A stretch of 56,439 bases of DNA, from contig NZ_BDJL01000142.1 of the NCBI RefSeq assembly GCF_001950325.1, positions 1-56,439 of the forward strand. The letters run 5' to 3'. Below, piece by piece: positions 8,659-17,584 of this stretch. The notes under the pieces are model-generated. The model searched no databases and had not been told where the DNA came from. It was given only the letters and a program-made list of their open reading frames with translations. The translations under genes were made by a program, and so were the position numbers. The stretch's first letter is position 1. Each line of letters begins with the position of its first letter. The DNA is from Carboxydothermus islandicus (GTDB lineage Bacteria; Bacillota; Z-2901; Carboxydothermales; Carboxydothermaceae).

Positions 8659-9318
8659 CTAATTCCCCCTCTTCGCTAAGGCCAGGGAAAAATACCCGGT
8701 TTTTTCGGGAAGTTCATTAAAAGAGCAGATTTTTTCCTCTTCGGTACCAAGCTCTTTAAAATAATATCCCTGGATCTTTGCTTCCTTTACCAGCTCTACA
8801 AAGCGGTCGTAATAGGAGGAAAGTTTTAAAAATACATAGGTAGTTTTGGGCTCAAAAGTAAAATCTTCCGGCAAAGTCGATAGGATTGCTACCTTTTCAT
8901 CTTCAAAAGCCAGGTTAAAGAAGGACTTAGCGGCTGCCAGGGAAAAGGAATTTATCCCCGGAACGATTTCAATTTCCCCTGCAAAACCTAACTGTTTTAG
9001 CGCCTCCAATAAATACCCAGCGGTACTGTATAAACCCGGGTCTCCCAGGGTAAAAAAAGAAACTTCTTCCCGGTTTAAATACTCTAAAATTTTTTGGGCA
9101 AAGGTGTGCGCCGCTTCCCGTTTTTGCCCCTCGTCTTCCACCATGGGAAAATTAAAAAAGAGAATTTCTTTATCGTTATCAAGAAAACTTTCCACAACTT
9201 TAAAAGCCCTTTTTCCGGGAAAAACTAAAACCCGTACCCCTCGCAAAATCTTCATAGCTTTCACCGTAATAAGCTCGGGGTCCCCCGGCCCAACACCAAC
9301 CACGTAAAGTTTAGCCAT
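8659..9318 (-). CDS. cbiL: Cobalt-precorrin-2 C20-methyltransferase
   Basis: First committed methylation of cobalt-precorrin-2. The reading frame opens at 9369, but the real start is the ATG at 9318. It is preceded by AAGGAGG with seven-base spacing and begins MAKLYVVGVGPGDPELITVKA, the family N terminus. FFTLGDPGLYSTAGYL and VPGINSFSLAAA are the later SAM and substrate loops. At 219 aa it is slightly short against the usual 225-240. It overlaps the cbiT stop by eight bases. Confidence 0.92.
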   Translation of the reverse strand: MAKLYVVGVGPGDPELITVKAMKILRGVRVLVFPGKRAFKVVESFLDNDKEILFFNFPMVEDEGQKREAAHTFAQKILEYLNREEVSFFTLGDPGLYSTAGYLLEALKQLGFAGEIEIVPGINSFSLAAAKSFFNLAFEDEKVAILSTLPEDFTFEPKTTYVFLKLSSYYDRFVELVKEAKIQGYYFKELGTEEEKICSFNELPEKTGYFSLALAKRGN

Positions 9319-9886
9319 TCTTTTCCTCCTTTTTCCTTCCGGTAAAGATAAATACGGGATTTTGGGCATTCAGAATATGATAGCTTCCTGCTTTTTTAAA
9401 CCTGGTAACCGCTATGCTCACCCCGTCAAAATCGGTAAAAGAGCTGTTTTGAAAAAACTCCTGGTAAATAGCTAATGATTCAAGGGTGACTGCCAAACCT
9501 GCAAGGACCCCACCATTTTTCAAACAGGCCCCAACCTGCTCTAATACTTCTCTTAAATTTGAACTTCCACCGATTACCACCGTATCCGGTGATGGATAGG
9601 CGGATAAATCACAGGGCAAGGCCCGGGGTAGTAAAACCACATTCCTTACCGAAAATCTTCTAAGATTTTCTTTAATTACGTTAAGTCTTTGCAGGTCTTT
9701 TTCAAAAGCATATACTTTACCCCGGGGAAGGCTTAAAGCCAGCTCCACCGTAATGGTGCCCGAGCCTGACCCTACTTCGTAAACCACCTCATCCCCTTTC
9801 AGGTTAAGCTTTTTTAAAAGGACTGCCCGGATTTCTTCTTTAGTATAAGGAGTTCCGGGTAGATAAAAATCTTCATCTTTCAACAA
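9311..9886 (-). CDS. cbiT: Cobalt-precorrin-6B C15-methyltransferase (decarboxylating)
   Basis: Class I SAM methyltransferase acting at C15 with decarboxylation of the C12 acetate. The Rossmann motif is VVYEVGSGSGTITVELAL (about residues 34-51), with the TKEEIRAVLLKKL segment upstream that is typical of CbiT. It probably starts at a TTG (two adjacent TTGs, 9886 and 9883) behind GGAGGGGG. CbiT and CbiE are separate here rather than fused as CobL. It overlaps both neighbours. Confidence 0.92.
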   Translation of the reverse strand: MLKDEDFYLPGTPYTKEEIRAVLLKKLNLKGDEVVYEVGSGSGTITVELALSLPRGKVYAFEKDLQRLNVIKENLRRFSVRNVVLLPRALPCDLSAYPSPDTVVIGGSSNLREVLEQVGACLKNGGVLAGLAVTLESLAIYQEFFQNSSFTDFDGVSIAVTRFKKAGSYHILNAQNPVFIFTGRKKEEKNG

Positions 9887-10478
9887 TTAATATCCCCCTC
9901 CCTGAAAGCTCCGGAGGTAAATCGTCAAAGGAAAGCTTTATTATTTTTTCTTCCGGATAGCTTAAATCATAAAGTAAATAGTAAGAAGCTCTCTCCAGGC
10001 CATGTTTTTGCAAAAGTTGTTTTAGGGAAGAGGTATTGATTTTCTCTCCTAATAAAAATACATGGACCGTAAACTCCTCTTTTAATTTTTCCGGTAGGGC
10101 TCTTCCATGGAGGGAATAAAAAGCAGCCCCATCCCATAATTTTTTCAAGCGGGCAAAAGCTAACTGCACCGAACTTATCCCCGGAATAACCTCGGTAACA
10201 AGTCCCGGTTCTTCATTTTCAATCTTTCTTAATAAACTGTAAAAGCCGGTATCGCCCCGCAAAAGAAGAGCAATATTAAAATTTCTTGATAAATCTTTTA
10301 TTTGCTTTAAAACCGCACCAAATTCACCAAAAGATAGATGTTTTTTACCCGGTGCAAAAGTTTTTAAAAGTTCTTCCGCCCCGGCCACATAGTCCGCCTC
10401 TCCAATTACCCTTTCACCAATTTTAGTAAGATACTCGGGACTTCCCGGGCCAACCCCCACGACTTTTACCCATCCCAC
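9873..10478 (-). CDS. cbiE: Cobalt-precorrin-7 C5-methyltransferase
   Basis: SAM-dependent C5 methylation. VKVVGVGPGSPEYLT at the N terminus, VAGAEELL, LLRGDTGFYSLL and VIPGISSVQLAFARL are the tetrapyrrole-methylase landmarks. The frame opens with GTG at 10484. A second GTG at 10478 has a better seven-base spacing from GGAGG and was chosen, giving 201 aa. The start region lies inside the end of the cbiO-cbiD gene, so translation is coupled. Confidence 0.9.
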   Translation of the reverse strand: MGWVKVVGVGPGSPEYLTKIGERVIGEADYVAGAEELLKTFAPGKKHLSFGEFGAVLKQIKDLSRNFNIALLLRGDTGFYSLLRKIENEEPGLVTEVIPGISSVQLAFARLKKLWDGAAFYSLHGRALPEKLKEEFTVHVFLLGEKINTSSLKQLLQKHGLERASYYLLYDLSYPEEKIIKLSFDDLPPELSGRGILIVER

Positions 10479-12382
10479 GGCCACCCCTCCTCAAGGCGGT
10501 CAAAGGTCGTGGCAATAATCGCCCCCGATATATCGGTAAAAGCCACATCCATGGTAAGACCGCTATAATAGCTCTTTAACTTTTCTTTAACCGCCCGGGC
10601 AAGTACAGGCAGATAGTGGCCTTTCCCGGCGCTCTTTAAAATTTCCAGAGCCTGTTCCACGTTTTTGGTGGAGTAAATTTTATTAATTAACTCCTGACTT
10701 TCGCCAAGGGAATATAAAAATAACGCTAAAGCCTCCTTTTGGCCCCGGGCCACCTGGCTGTGGAGGTTTAAAATGCCAAGGTAAGTCTTAATAAGTTTTC
10801 CCAGGTACCCTATTATTAAAATTTTCTCTACCCCTTCGTTCTCCGAAATCTTCAGCATATCTCCCAGATAATTACCCGTTTCGACGATAGCTTCAGGCGG
10901 AACGTTTAACCTCTGGGCTACTTTTTTACTTTTATTGCCTAAAACAAAAACAACTCTTTTTAAATCCAAATATAATGCCTTTTTTAGCTGGAGTTGCAGG
11001 GACTCGATATAAGCTTCCCGGGAGTAAGGTACGACAATGCCCCGGGTACCCAGGATGGAAATACCGCCTTTAATCCCCAGAATCGGATTTAATGTTTGCG
11101 ACGCAAGCTCCTCCCCCTCGGGCACTTCAATAATCACTTCCAGCCCCGTTTCCCCGCCCAAAATTAACGGCTCCAGCGCTTCTTTGATTTGTTGCCGTGG
11201 AACGGGATTAATTGCCGCCTCTCCCACCGGTACAGCAAGCCCCGGTTCCGTGACAACTCCCACTCCCCGTCCCCCTTTTATGGTAATCCCCGGGAAGTTT
11301 TGCCGGCGTACCCGGGCTATAATTAGGGCCTGATCGGTGACATCGGGATCGTCTCCGGCATCTTTTCTGATGCCGCAAACCGCTTCGCCATCCTCTTTTT
11401 CTAAAATTTCCGGGGTTAAAGTAAAAGTTATTCCTGCCGGCGTATTAATGGTAATTGCCTTCATTTTTTCCCCCAGGAGCAGTAAACGGGCTGCACCCAA
11501 AGCCGCTGCCGCGGCTACAGTACCGGTAGTTACCCCGTAACGGGGAGTTTTTACCCGGCCAAGTACTTCCCAGAACTTTTTTTCCTCTTTTACCGGATAT
11601 TCGTGAGCTAAAAGCCGCCCGCTATCTTTTAAAATTTTACTGCCCCTTAAAAGCCATGGCTCTTCCAGGTTCGCACTTTCCAAAATCCGGGATTCCAGGA
11701 GAATTTCTTCGGGCGGTCCTGAAGCCAAAAGCTTTCCGGCATGTAAAACCGCTACCCTGTCGGCAAACCGGTACGCCAAATCAATTTCATGGGTAGCAGC
11801 GACAATCGTAATCCCTTTTTGCCACTGCCGTTCAACAATATTTAAAAAGAGGCGGGTGTGATACCGGTCCAAAAACGCCGTCGGTTCATCCAAAACTAAA
11901 AGTTCCGGTTCCATCGCCAAAATTGCTCCCAGGGCGACAAGCTTTTTTTGACCCAGGCTAAGGGAAGCTATCGGCCGGTCCCTTAACTCCCAAATTCCGA
12001 GTTCTTTTAAGGTTTCTTCCACCTTTTCCCGGACTTTACTTTCCGTATACCCCAAATTAAAAAGCCCGTAAGATATCTCTTCCGCTACCGTACCGGCAAA
12101 AAGCTGGGTTTCCGGATCCTGAAACACCACCCCAACTTTTTGCCGAAGTCGTAACAGAAAATCCTTTTTGTACGAAAACTTTTCTCCCCGCCAAAATAGC
12201 TCTCCTGCAGTTGGTTTTAAAATCCCGTTTAAATGGAGAAAAAAAGTGGTTTTTCCGGCGCCATTTTCCCCTAAGACAAAAAGCCGTTCACCTTTTTTAA
12301 TCTCCAAATTTAAGCCGTCTAAAGCCACATTTCCCGCTGGATATACGTATTTTAATCCTTTTACGGTTAAAAGATCTTCCAA
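10466..12382 (-). CDS. CbiO-CbiD fusion: cobalt ECF transporter ATPase joined to cobalt-precorrin-5B C1-methyltransferase
   Basis: One uninterrupted 638-codon frame with two full enzymes. Residues 1-about 250 are an ECF-type ABC ATPase: Walker A GENGAGKTT at 38-46, Q-loop VVFQDPE near 87, signature LSLGQ at 141-145, Walker B LLVLDE at 161-166 and H-loop histidine at 198. From about 279 to the end it is CbiD (RYGVTTGTVAAAAALGAARL, GRGVGVVTEPGL, GTRGIVVPYS), which methylates C1. The usual Cys after TTGT is Val. It follows cbiQ with a 16-base overlap. Fusion of transport and biosynthesis in one chain is unusual; the two halves are normally separate genes. Confidence 0.92.
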   Translation of the reverse strand: MEDLLTVKGLKYVYPAGNVALDGLNLEIKKGERLFVLGENGAGKTTFFLHLNGILKPTAGELFWRGEKFSYKKDFLLRLRQKVGVVFQDPETQLFAGTVAEEISYGLFNLGYTESKVREKVEETLKELGIWELRDRPIASLSLGQKKLVALGAILAMEPELLVLDEPTAFLDRYHTRLFLNIVERQWQKGITIVAATHEIDLAYRFADRVAVLHAGKLLASGPPEEILLESRILESANLEEPWLLRGSKILKDSGRLLAHEYPVKEEKKFWEVLGRVKTPRYGVTTGTVAAAAALGAARLLLLGEKMKAITINTPAGITFTLTPEILEKEDGEAVCGIRKDAGDDPDVTDQALIIARVRRQNFPGITIKGGRGVGVVTEPGLAVPVGEAAINPVPRQQIKEALEPLILGGETGLEVIIEVPEGEELASQTLNPILGIKGGISILGTRGIVVPYSREAYIESLQLQLKKALYLDLKRVVFVLGNKSKKVAQRLNVPPEAIVETGNYLGDMLKISENEGVEKILIIGYLGKLIKTYLGILNLHSQVARGQKEALALFLYSLGESQELINKIYSTKNVEQALEILKSAGKGHYLPVLARAVKEKLKSYYSGLTMDVAFTDISGAIIATTFDRLEEGWPWDG

Positions 12383-13110
12383 ATAAAAGCACCTCCATAA
12401 GTAAAGAGCGCCAGCACAACTACTATACCCAAAAATAGCAAGGGGTAATTTTGATTTTGATAATCCGGTTGCAAAAATACTATTTTATCGTTATATCCCC
12501 GGCTTTCTAAAGAAATGGTCATTTGTCCCACCCGGGCCAACCCTCCTTTAAAAATACCCGCAGTTAGGAGGGAAAAGGAATAGATGCCCCGGCGAAAATT
12601 CCGGTAGCCCAGCCTTGCTTCCTGGGCTTTAATGATTTCCCCGGCAATTTCCAGGAAAATAAAAATAAACCGGTGGATAAAAATAATTATTTCAATTATA
12701 AATTGAGGAATACCAAGTCTTGAAAGTCCCGCTATTAAATCCAGAAGGGGAGTGGTAAAAATTAAAAAATACAAACCCAGAATGGAAGTAAGGGCACGAC
12801 CGCCGGCATTTAAAGCCAAAAACAAATTTTGCCAGTTTACATAAGGAGCTGGCCGGAAGTCAATCATTATCCCGATTAAGCTTGCCAGCAAAAAACCTCC
12901 CGGTAAAAGCAAGTACTTGAAAAAAATTTGCCCGGGGATTTTCCCCTTTCTCACCAGAAAAAAGCTTACTACCCCAACGGTAGGGAGTAATGTTAAAAAA
13001 GGATTGGGAGCTGTTAACCCCAGGAATAAAAGCGCAAAGGTAAAAAGAAGTTTATAAACAGGGTCAATTTTCCTTAAAGGAGTTTGATAAGCCAACTGCT
13101 CTGTTAGCAT
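12367..13110 (-). CDS. cbiQ: Cobalt ECF transporter T component
   Basis: Transmembrane coupling subunit of the CbiMNQO cobalt importer. 247 aa with about six hydrophobic segments. It has the two coupling-helix motifs expected to contact the ATPase (EARLGYRNFRRG at about 165-176 and LESRGYNDKI at about 204-213). The ATG at 13110 lies 47 bases inside cbiN and has GGAAGG upstream. The long overlap suggests translational coupling. Confidence 0.9.
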   Translation of the reverse strand: MLTEQLAYQTPLRKIDPVYKLLFTFALLFLGLTAPNPFLTLLPTVGVVSFFLVRKGKIPGQIFFKYLLLPGGFLLASLIGIMIDFRPAPYVNWQNLFLALNAGGRALTSILGLYFLIFTTPLLDLIAGLSRLGIPQFIIEIIIFIHRFIFIFLEIAGEIIKAQEARLGYRNFRRGIYSFSLLTAGIFKGGLARVGQMTISLESRGYNDKIVFLQPDYQNQNYPLLFLGIVVVLALFTYGGAFIWKIF

Positions 13111-13384
13111 TTTTTCCTTCCTTCTTTCCCTTCAAGTACCCAAGATAAAAACCCACAAACCCGGCGCCCAAAGCCGCCTGCAGGGCAAATAAAAACGACT
13201 CTATCTCGCCGCTGGGCGGTTCCCAGACGGGAGAAAACCAGGGCTTATAATTGGGGTCTTGCTTTTCAATCACCCGGGATGCTAATTCATCAGCGCCGGA
13301 AAATTCCCCCTTAACAAAAAACATTGGAACCGCAATTAATGCTATAACCAAAATTAACAGGATGATATTGGTAAACGTTCTCAT
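13064..13384 (-). CDS. cbiN: Cobalt transporter accessory protein CbiN
   Basis: Small membrane partner needed with CbiM for cobalt uptake. It has an N-terminal hydrophobic helix (about residues 6-23), an external loop containing GADELASRVIEKQDPNYKPW, a second membrane helix (about 65-85), and a short charged tail. This two-helix layout and the ADE/YKPWF region match CbiN. It shares the boundary base with the cbiM stop. Confidence 0.9.
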   Translation of the reverse strand: MRTFTNIILLILVIALIAVPMFFVKGEFSGADELASRVIEKQDPNYKPWFSPVWEPPSGEIESFLFALQAALGAGFVGFYLGYLKGKKEGKNANRAVGLSNSFKEN

Positions 13385-14118
13385 TAATGCTCACCCTTTT
13401 CTACCCATATTTTGGCATCCTCATAACGGCTCAAGAAATTATAGGTTAAAACCGTCAAAAGCCCTTCGCTGATGGCTAAAGGAATTTGGGTTAAAGCAAA
13501 GATTCCCATAAATTTTAAAACGCTTAAGCTAAAGGAACTTCCCGGAAAGGCTAACGCCAGTTGGACCGAAGTAACGATATAGGTGACCAGGTCTCCCAGC
13601 ATGGCCCCTAAAAAAATGCTAAAATTGTTACTAACTCCGGCTTTCTGTAACCCTTTATAAACCCCGTAAGCTACCAGTGGTCCGGCAACTGCCATGGAGA
13701 AAGTATTAGCACCAAGGGTGGTAAGGCCACCGTGGGCTAAAAGAAGAGCCTGAAAAATCAAAACAATAAAACCTAATACGGTGGTGATAAAGGGCCCAAA
13801 TAAAATAGCGGCCAACCCTGTTCCGGTAGGATGGGAACAACTGCCCGTTACCGAAGGCATTTTTAACGCCGATAAAACAAAGATAAACGCTCCGGCAAAG
13901 GCTAACATTAGTTTAGCTCCCGGCCCCCGGGTAGCTTCCCTTTGCAAACGGATAAAACCCACCACTACAAAAGGTAGAGTAACAAGATTCCAGAAAATCA
14001 CCCATTTTACCGGTAAAAACCCTTCCATAATATGCATGGCAAGAACCGGAGTAGGAATTAAAAGAAAAATTAACAGAAACAAAAAACCAAACTTTGTTTT
14101 TAACATGCCCTCCACCAT
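13384..14118 (-). CDS. cbiM: Cobalt ECF transporter substrate-binding component
   Basis: Membrane protein that binds Co(II). A cleavable signal peptide (hydrophobic stretch residues 10-25, ending PVLA) precedes the conserved N terminus [12 protein letters not shown], whose Met-His forms the metal site in known CbiM. Later segments [14 protein letters not shown] and [13 protein letters not shown] are family hallmarks. About seven membrane spans. First gene of the operon, directly after the cobalamin riboswitch and terminator. ATG at 14118 is used; an ATG at 14106 is possible. Confidence 0.93.
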   Translation of the reverse strand: MVEGMLKTKFGFLFLLIFLLIPTPVLAMHIMEGFLPVKWVIFWNLVTLPFVVVGFIRLQREATRGPGAKLMLAFAGAFIFVLSALKMPSVTGSCSHPTGTGLAAILFGPFITTVLGFIVLIFQALLLAHGGLTTLGANTFSMAVAGPLVAYGVYKGLQKAGVSNNFSIFLGAMLGDLVTYIVTSVQLALAFPGSSFSLSVLKFMGIFALTQIPLAISEGLLTVLTYNFLSRYEDAKIWVEKGEH

Positions 14119-14132
14119 CCTTTTTAAAATTA

Positions 14133-14164
14133 AAATCCCCTCCTACGCCGGTAGAAGGGGATTT
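14133..14164 (-). terminator. Riboswitch-controlled intrinsic terminator of the cobalamin operon
   Basis: On the minus strand a 13-bp stem (one G-U pair) with a six-base loop is followed by TTAATTTTAA. The 3' arm overlaps GCGTAGG (14142-14148), which can instead pair with CCTACGC at 14194-14200. Antiterminator and terminator are therefore mutually exclusive. It lies 15 bases before cbiM. Confidence 0.8.
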
Positions 14165-14214
14165 ATAACCAAACTCCCGTTCTCCACCTATCCGCGTAGG
14201 TTTCGAACCAAACT

Positions 14215-14372
14215 TTAAGGCAGGTCTCCTGGCTGTAGTTCATCGTTACCCCATCCTTCCCGGTAAAAACCAGTGGATATATTAGGGTAACTCCCTACTT
14301 ACAGTGGCGGGACCGCGCCGTTACCCAAGACTTTTGGGCTCGGACTTCCCTTTTAAGCCGTAAAGGCACCTT
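14215..14372 (-). promoter_or_regulatory. Cobalamin (B12) riboswitch
   Basis: The minus strand carries the B12 box AGCCAGGAGACCTGCC near its 3' end (about 14219-14235). It also has the core GCCACTG (14301-14307) and the 5' element beginning GGTGCC (about 14371). Its position upstream of cbiM and the terminator/antiterminator next to it imply that adenosylcobalamin represses the whole cobalamin operon by premature termination. Confidence 0.95.
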
Positions 14373-14445
14373 AAAGTTACAATATTCAATTTTTACTAAG
14401 TTAATTCGTAAAATTTTTCGTAAATCCTGCTTTGTGAAAATATTT

Positions 14446-15060
14446 TTATTTAAATTTTTCCAGGATTAATTTTACCGAAGGTTTTTCCCGGCAAAACTTC
14501 CGAAAATCATAAATTTTGGCTACTTCTTTTAAAATTTCTTCCCTTTTATTTTTCTCAATTTTGCTTTCCTTTAAGGCTTTACGTAATTCCTTCCAAAATT
14601 TAAGGTAATCATCCCAGGCAGGATCAATTAACCGGGAAAGCTCTTCTTTTAAAAGACGGGCCGCCAGGGGAGATAACCCCGAAGTGCTAACAGCTATTTC
14701 CCAGCCTCCCCGGCGCCAAACCGCTGGAACAAAAAAATTGGACTCCTCGGGATTGTCGGCTACATTGACCAAAATCCCCATTTTTTGACAAAGATTAGCT
14801 ATTCTTTTATTAAGCTCTGAATTATCGGTGGCGGCAAAAACTAACTTGGGGCCGGATAAATCTTCTTCCTGAAATTCCCGCAGATAAAGTTTAATTTGCC
14901 CGCCCTGGGCCAGAGTCATTAATTCCGGAAGGGTTTTCGGAGCAACTACGGTAATTTTTGCACCTTCTCGGAGAAGATTTTGTACCTTACGAAGGGCAAC
15001 CCGACCACCCCCTACGACTAACACGGGAGTCCCCTTTAAATTTAAACTGATAGGATACAC
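14446..15060 (-). CDS. Precorrin-2 dehydrogenase (siroheme synthase N-terminal type)
   Basis: NAD-dependent oxidation of precorrin-2 to sirohydrochlorin, the substrate of CbiX. A Rossmann motif LVVGGGRVALRKVQ lies at about residues 15-28. VNVADNPEESNFFVPAVWRRG and ISTSGLSPLAARLLKEEL-like segments follow, as in Met8p/CysG-N. 204 aa, with no methyltransferase domain. It lies upstream of the B12 riboswitch and 16 bases downstream of a small membrane protein, so it is expressed separately from the repressed cbi operon. It may also supply siroheme or heme. Confidence 0.92.
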   Translation of the reverse strand: MYPISLNLKGTPVLVVGGGRVALRKVQNLLREGAKITVVAPKTLPELMTLAQGGQIKLYLREFQEEDLSGPKLVFAATDNSELNKRIANLCQKMGILVNVADNPEESNFFVPAVWRRGGWEIAVSTSGLSPLAARLLKEELSRLIDPAWDDYLKFWKELRKALKESKIEKNKREEILKEVAKIYDFRKFCREKPSVKLILEKFK

Positions 15061-15076
15061 GGTAAACTCTCCTTAA

Positions 15077-15484
15077 CTACTTTTTAAAATATCGTAAAAA
15101 AATATAGTAGCCAAAAAGTCCGGCGACCAAAACAAGTCCCACATAATAGGGAAGATTTTCCTTAAATGTGCGGTTACCCTTTTCTCCGGGAAGGCTTACC
15201 GCAGTAACCTTTAAACCAGGTTTCATGTAAATACTGTAACCTTCAAAGATGGTCCCTTCCACCACTACTTCCTTTCCCACATAGCTTTGCCAGTTATGTT
15301 CGCCGTATAAGACATAATAGGGCTCGGGCTTACTTAAATTTCCGGAATCGGTAACTTTTAATTCGTAATGCTTTCCTTCTAAATCCGACTCCACCACAAT
15401 GCCTTTCACCACGACCTCCTCACCTAACACTAAACTATTAAAACCAAAAAGCAGGAAAAAAAATAACCACCAAAACCGCTTCAT
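15077..15484 (-). CDS. Hypothetical membrane-anchored protein with an exported OB-like domain
   Basis: Function not recognised. The 135-aa product has an N-terminal signal (residues 3-21), then a beta-rich segment (about 24-105) with repeated VVVKG, YELKV, KEVVVEGTI strands resembling small OB-fold domains. A C-terminal membrane helix (about 112-130) with a Lys tail follows. It starts at an ATG behind GGGGTGAG and ends 16 bases before the precorrin-2 dehydrogenase, with which it is probably co-transcribed. A role in tetrapyrrole or metal handling is only a guess from position. Confidence 0.75.
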   Translation of the reverse strand: MKRFWWLFFFLLFGFNSLVLGEEVVVKGIVVESDLEGKHYELKVTDSGNLSKPEPYYVLYGEHNWQSYVGKEVVVEGTIFEGYSIYMKPGLKVTAVSLPGEKGNRTFKENLPYYVGLVLVAGLFGYYIFLRYFKK

Positions 15485-15546
15485 CGTCTCACCCCTATTT
15501 TAAATCTTACTTTATTTGACGCAAATTTGCATAATAAGTTTTATCG

Positions 15547-15577
15547 AAAAAAAAAAAAATTCCCGGTTTTCCGGGAA
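15547..15577 (-). terminator. Intrinsic terminator after the nitroreductase
   Basis: On the minus strand TTCCCGG-AAAA-CCGGGAA is followed by a run of 13 T. It begins three bases after the nitroreductase stop. Confidence 0.93.
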
Positions 15578-15579
15578 GC

Positions 15580-16107
15580 TTACCATTTTTCCCAGTGAAT
15601 CCTTTCTTCTTTAAATCTTGTAATCGTATCGGGTGTTTGGTTGGGATAACCCAGAGCTATCAAGTTTAAAATGCGATAGCCTTCGGGAATTTCTAAAATT
15701 TTAGCTATTTCGCGCTCCCGCTCTTCATAAGGATGCACTGCAAGCCAAACACCGCCTAAACCAAGAGCATGAATGGCTAAAAGAATGTTTTCTGTCGCTG
15801 CTGACAGGTCCTGAATCCACATCTCCTGACCGGGGCCGGGATATTTCAGTAGTTTTGGATCAGCAACCACAGCAATTGCCGCTGCTGCTTCGGCAAGCAT
15901 AGCTGCATAAGGATGCTTTTCTTTCATGGCCAGCATTTTTTGCCGGTCGGTTACAACGACAAAATGCCAGGGTTGTTCGTTACCTGCCGAAGGCGCATTC
16001 ATCCCCGCTTCCAGGATTTTTAAAATTTTCTCCTTCTCCACCGGATGATCAAGAAATTTTCTAATGCTGCGTCGAGTGTTTAAAACTTCCAGAAATTTTT
16101 CCATCAT
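15580..16107 (-). CDS. Nitroreductase family protein
   Basis: FMN-dependent NAD(P)H oxidoreductase of unknown substrate. NTRRSIRKFLDHPVEK at about residues 9-24 is the FMN-phosphate-binding start typical of the family. MNAPSAGNEQPWHFVVV and ALGLGGVWLAVHP are later flavin-contact segments. The frame opens at 16170, but AGGAGGGG lies just before the tandem ATGs at 16107 and 16104, giving 175 aa. It stands alone between divergent trpB2 and its own terminator. Confidence 0.88.
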   Translation of the reverse strand: MMEKFLEVLNTRRSIRKFLDHPVEKEKILKILEAGMNAPSAGNEQPWHFVVVTDRQKMLAMKEKHPYAAMLAEAAAAIAVVADPKLLKYPGPGQEMWIQDLSAATENILLAIHALGLGGVWLAVHPYEEREREIAKILEIPEGYRILNLIALGYPNQTPDTITRFKEERIHWEKW

Positions 16108-16212
16108 ATCCCCTCCTGGATAATTATTAGGCCTACTATAAAGTTTAATACTTTTAAGTTTTGACAACAACCCTGGGATGGTACCGAACCAGAAGAAATT
16201 TTTAAAATTTCC

Positions 16213-16242
16213 TTGCCAATTTTTGCACTAAATTGCTATAAT
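16213..16242 (+). promoter_or_regulatory. SigA-type promoter of the TrpB-like gene
   Basis: TTGCCA (16213-16218), an 18-base spacer and a perfect TATAAT (16237-16242) lie 34 bases upstream of the start codon. Confidence 0.75.
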
Positions 16243-16275
16243 GTTAGAAATTAATATTAGAAGAGGTGAGTTTAG

Positions 16276-17553
16276 ATGAGCAAGATAAATTTACCCAAGT
16301 ATTACTACAACCTTAAGGCAGACCTTCCCGAACTTCCACCCCCGCCTCTTCATCCCGTTACCGGTCAGCCCATCTCGCCAGCGGATTTAGAGGGTCTTTT
16401 TCCTAAAAGTTTAATTGAACAGGAGATTTCTACCGAACGTTTCATTGAAATTCCCGAAAAAGTCCGGGAAGCTTACGCCGAGTACCGTCCAACCCCACTT
16501 AAAAGGGCTAAAAAGTTAGAAAAGTATCTAAATACTCCCGCCAGAATTTACTTTAAGTACGAAGGTACCAACGCTTCCGGCAGTCACAAGCTTAATACCG
16601 CTCTGGCCCAGGCTTATTTTAATAAGTTAGATGGAACCGAACAGCTTACCACCGAAACCGGAGCCGGTCAGTGGGGAAGCGCTTTAGCTTATGCCGCCAA
16701 TTTTTTCGGGCTGAAGTTAACCGTATATATGGTGGGTATAAGCTATGACCAAAAGCCGTACCGGAGGATTTTCATGGAAACTTTCGGCGCCCGGGTGGTA
16801 AAAAGCCCAAGCCGGGAAACTGCTGCCGGACGTAAGGTTTTAGAAGCCGACCCTGATTCTCCGGGAAGCCTGGGTATTGCAATTAGCGAAGCGGTAGAGG
16901 TGGCCATGAGTGACCCCAAGACCAAGTACGCTTTGGGAAGTGTTCTGGACCACGTCCTTTTGCACCAGACGGTTATCGGGCAAGAGGTTTATGAAGAATT
17001 ATCCCTTTTGGGAGAAAAGCCCGATGTCTTGATTGCCTGCGTGGGCGGTGGCAGTAACTTTGGTGGCTTTACCTTTCCTTTTGTGCGGGAAAAATTAAAA
17101 GGTGAAAATATTGAAATAATTGCTGTAGAGCCAAAGGCCTGCCCAACCCTTACCGAAGGAGAATATAAATACGATTTTGGCGATGTTGCCGGCCTTACTC
17201 CTAAAATGCCGATGTATACTTTAGGCTACGATTTTATCCCCCCGGGCATCCATGCGGGAGGACTTCGGTACCACGGCGATTCACCTTTGGTAAGCCTTCT
17301 TTATAAAAATAAAATTATTTCCGCCAAAGCTTATCCCCAGTTAAAGGTCTTTGAAGCTGGAGTAACCTTTGCCCGTACCGAAGGCATTATCCCGGCACCG
17401 GAATCTTCCCACGCTATCGCCGCAGCTATTGATGAAGCAGTTAAATGCCGGGAAGAAGGTGTTGCTAAAACCATTGTTTTTAATTTAAGCGGGCACGGCT
17501 ATTTTGACTTGTCCGCGTATGAAGCCTATTTTGCTGGCAAACTTAAAGATTGA
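16276..17553 (+). CDS. trpB2: TrpB2-type tryptophan synthase beta chain (PLP enzyme)
   Basis: PLP-dependent condensation of indole with serine (TrpB2 group). The PLP lysine lies in GSHKLNTA (about residue 108). [13 protein letters not shown], the phosphate-binding GGGSNFGG and the C-terminal [14 protein letters not shown] are family hallmarks. The 425-aa length and N-terminal extension ([14 protein letters not shown]) distinguish it from the ~400-aa TrpB1. No trpA or other trp gene is nearby, so it may salvage indole or act independently. Ribosome binding site AGAGGTGAG. It has its own promoter and terminator. Confidence 0.92.
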   Translation: MSKINLPKYYYNLKADLPELPPPPLHPVTGQPISPADLEGLFPKSLIEQEISTERFIEIPEKVREAYAEYRPTPLKRAKKLEKYLNTPARIYFKYEGTNASGSHKLNTALAQAYFNKLDGTEQLTTETGAGQWGSALAYAANFFGLKLTVYMVGISYDQKPYRRIFMETFGARVVKSPSRETAAGRKVLEADPDSPGSLGIAISEAVEVAMSDPKTKYALGSVLDHVLLHQTVIGQEVYEELSLLGEKPDVLIACVGGGSNFGGFTFPFVREKLKGENIEIIAVEPKACPTLTEGEYKYDFGDVAGLTPKMPMYTLGYDFIPPGIHAGGLRYHGDSPLVSLLYKNKIISAKAYPQLKVFEAGVTFARTEGIIPAPESSHAIAAAIDEAVKCREEGVAKTIVFNLSGHGYFDLSAYEAYFAGKLKD

Positions 17554-17555
17554 GG

Positions 17556-17584
17556 AAAAATCCCCGGTTTTACCGGGGATTTTT
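17556..17584. terminator. Bidirectional intrinsic terminator
   Basis: AAAAATCCCCGG and CCGGGGATTTTT form a 12-bp perfect stem with a five-base loop. A/T runs on both sides let it serve the TrpB-like gene (plus) and the CapA-like gene (minus), whose stop codon it touches. Confidence 0.92.
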
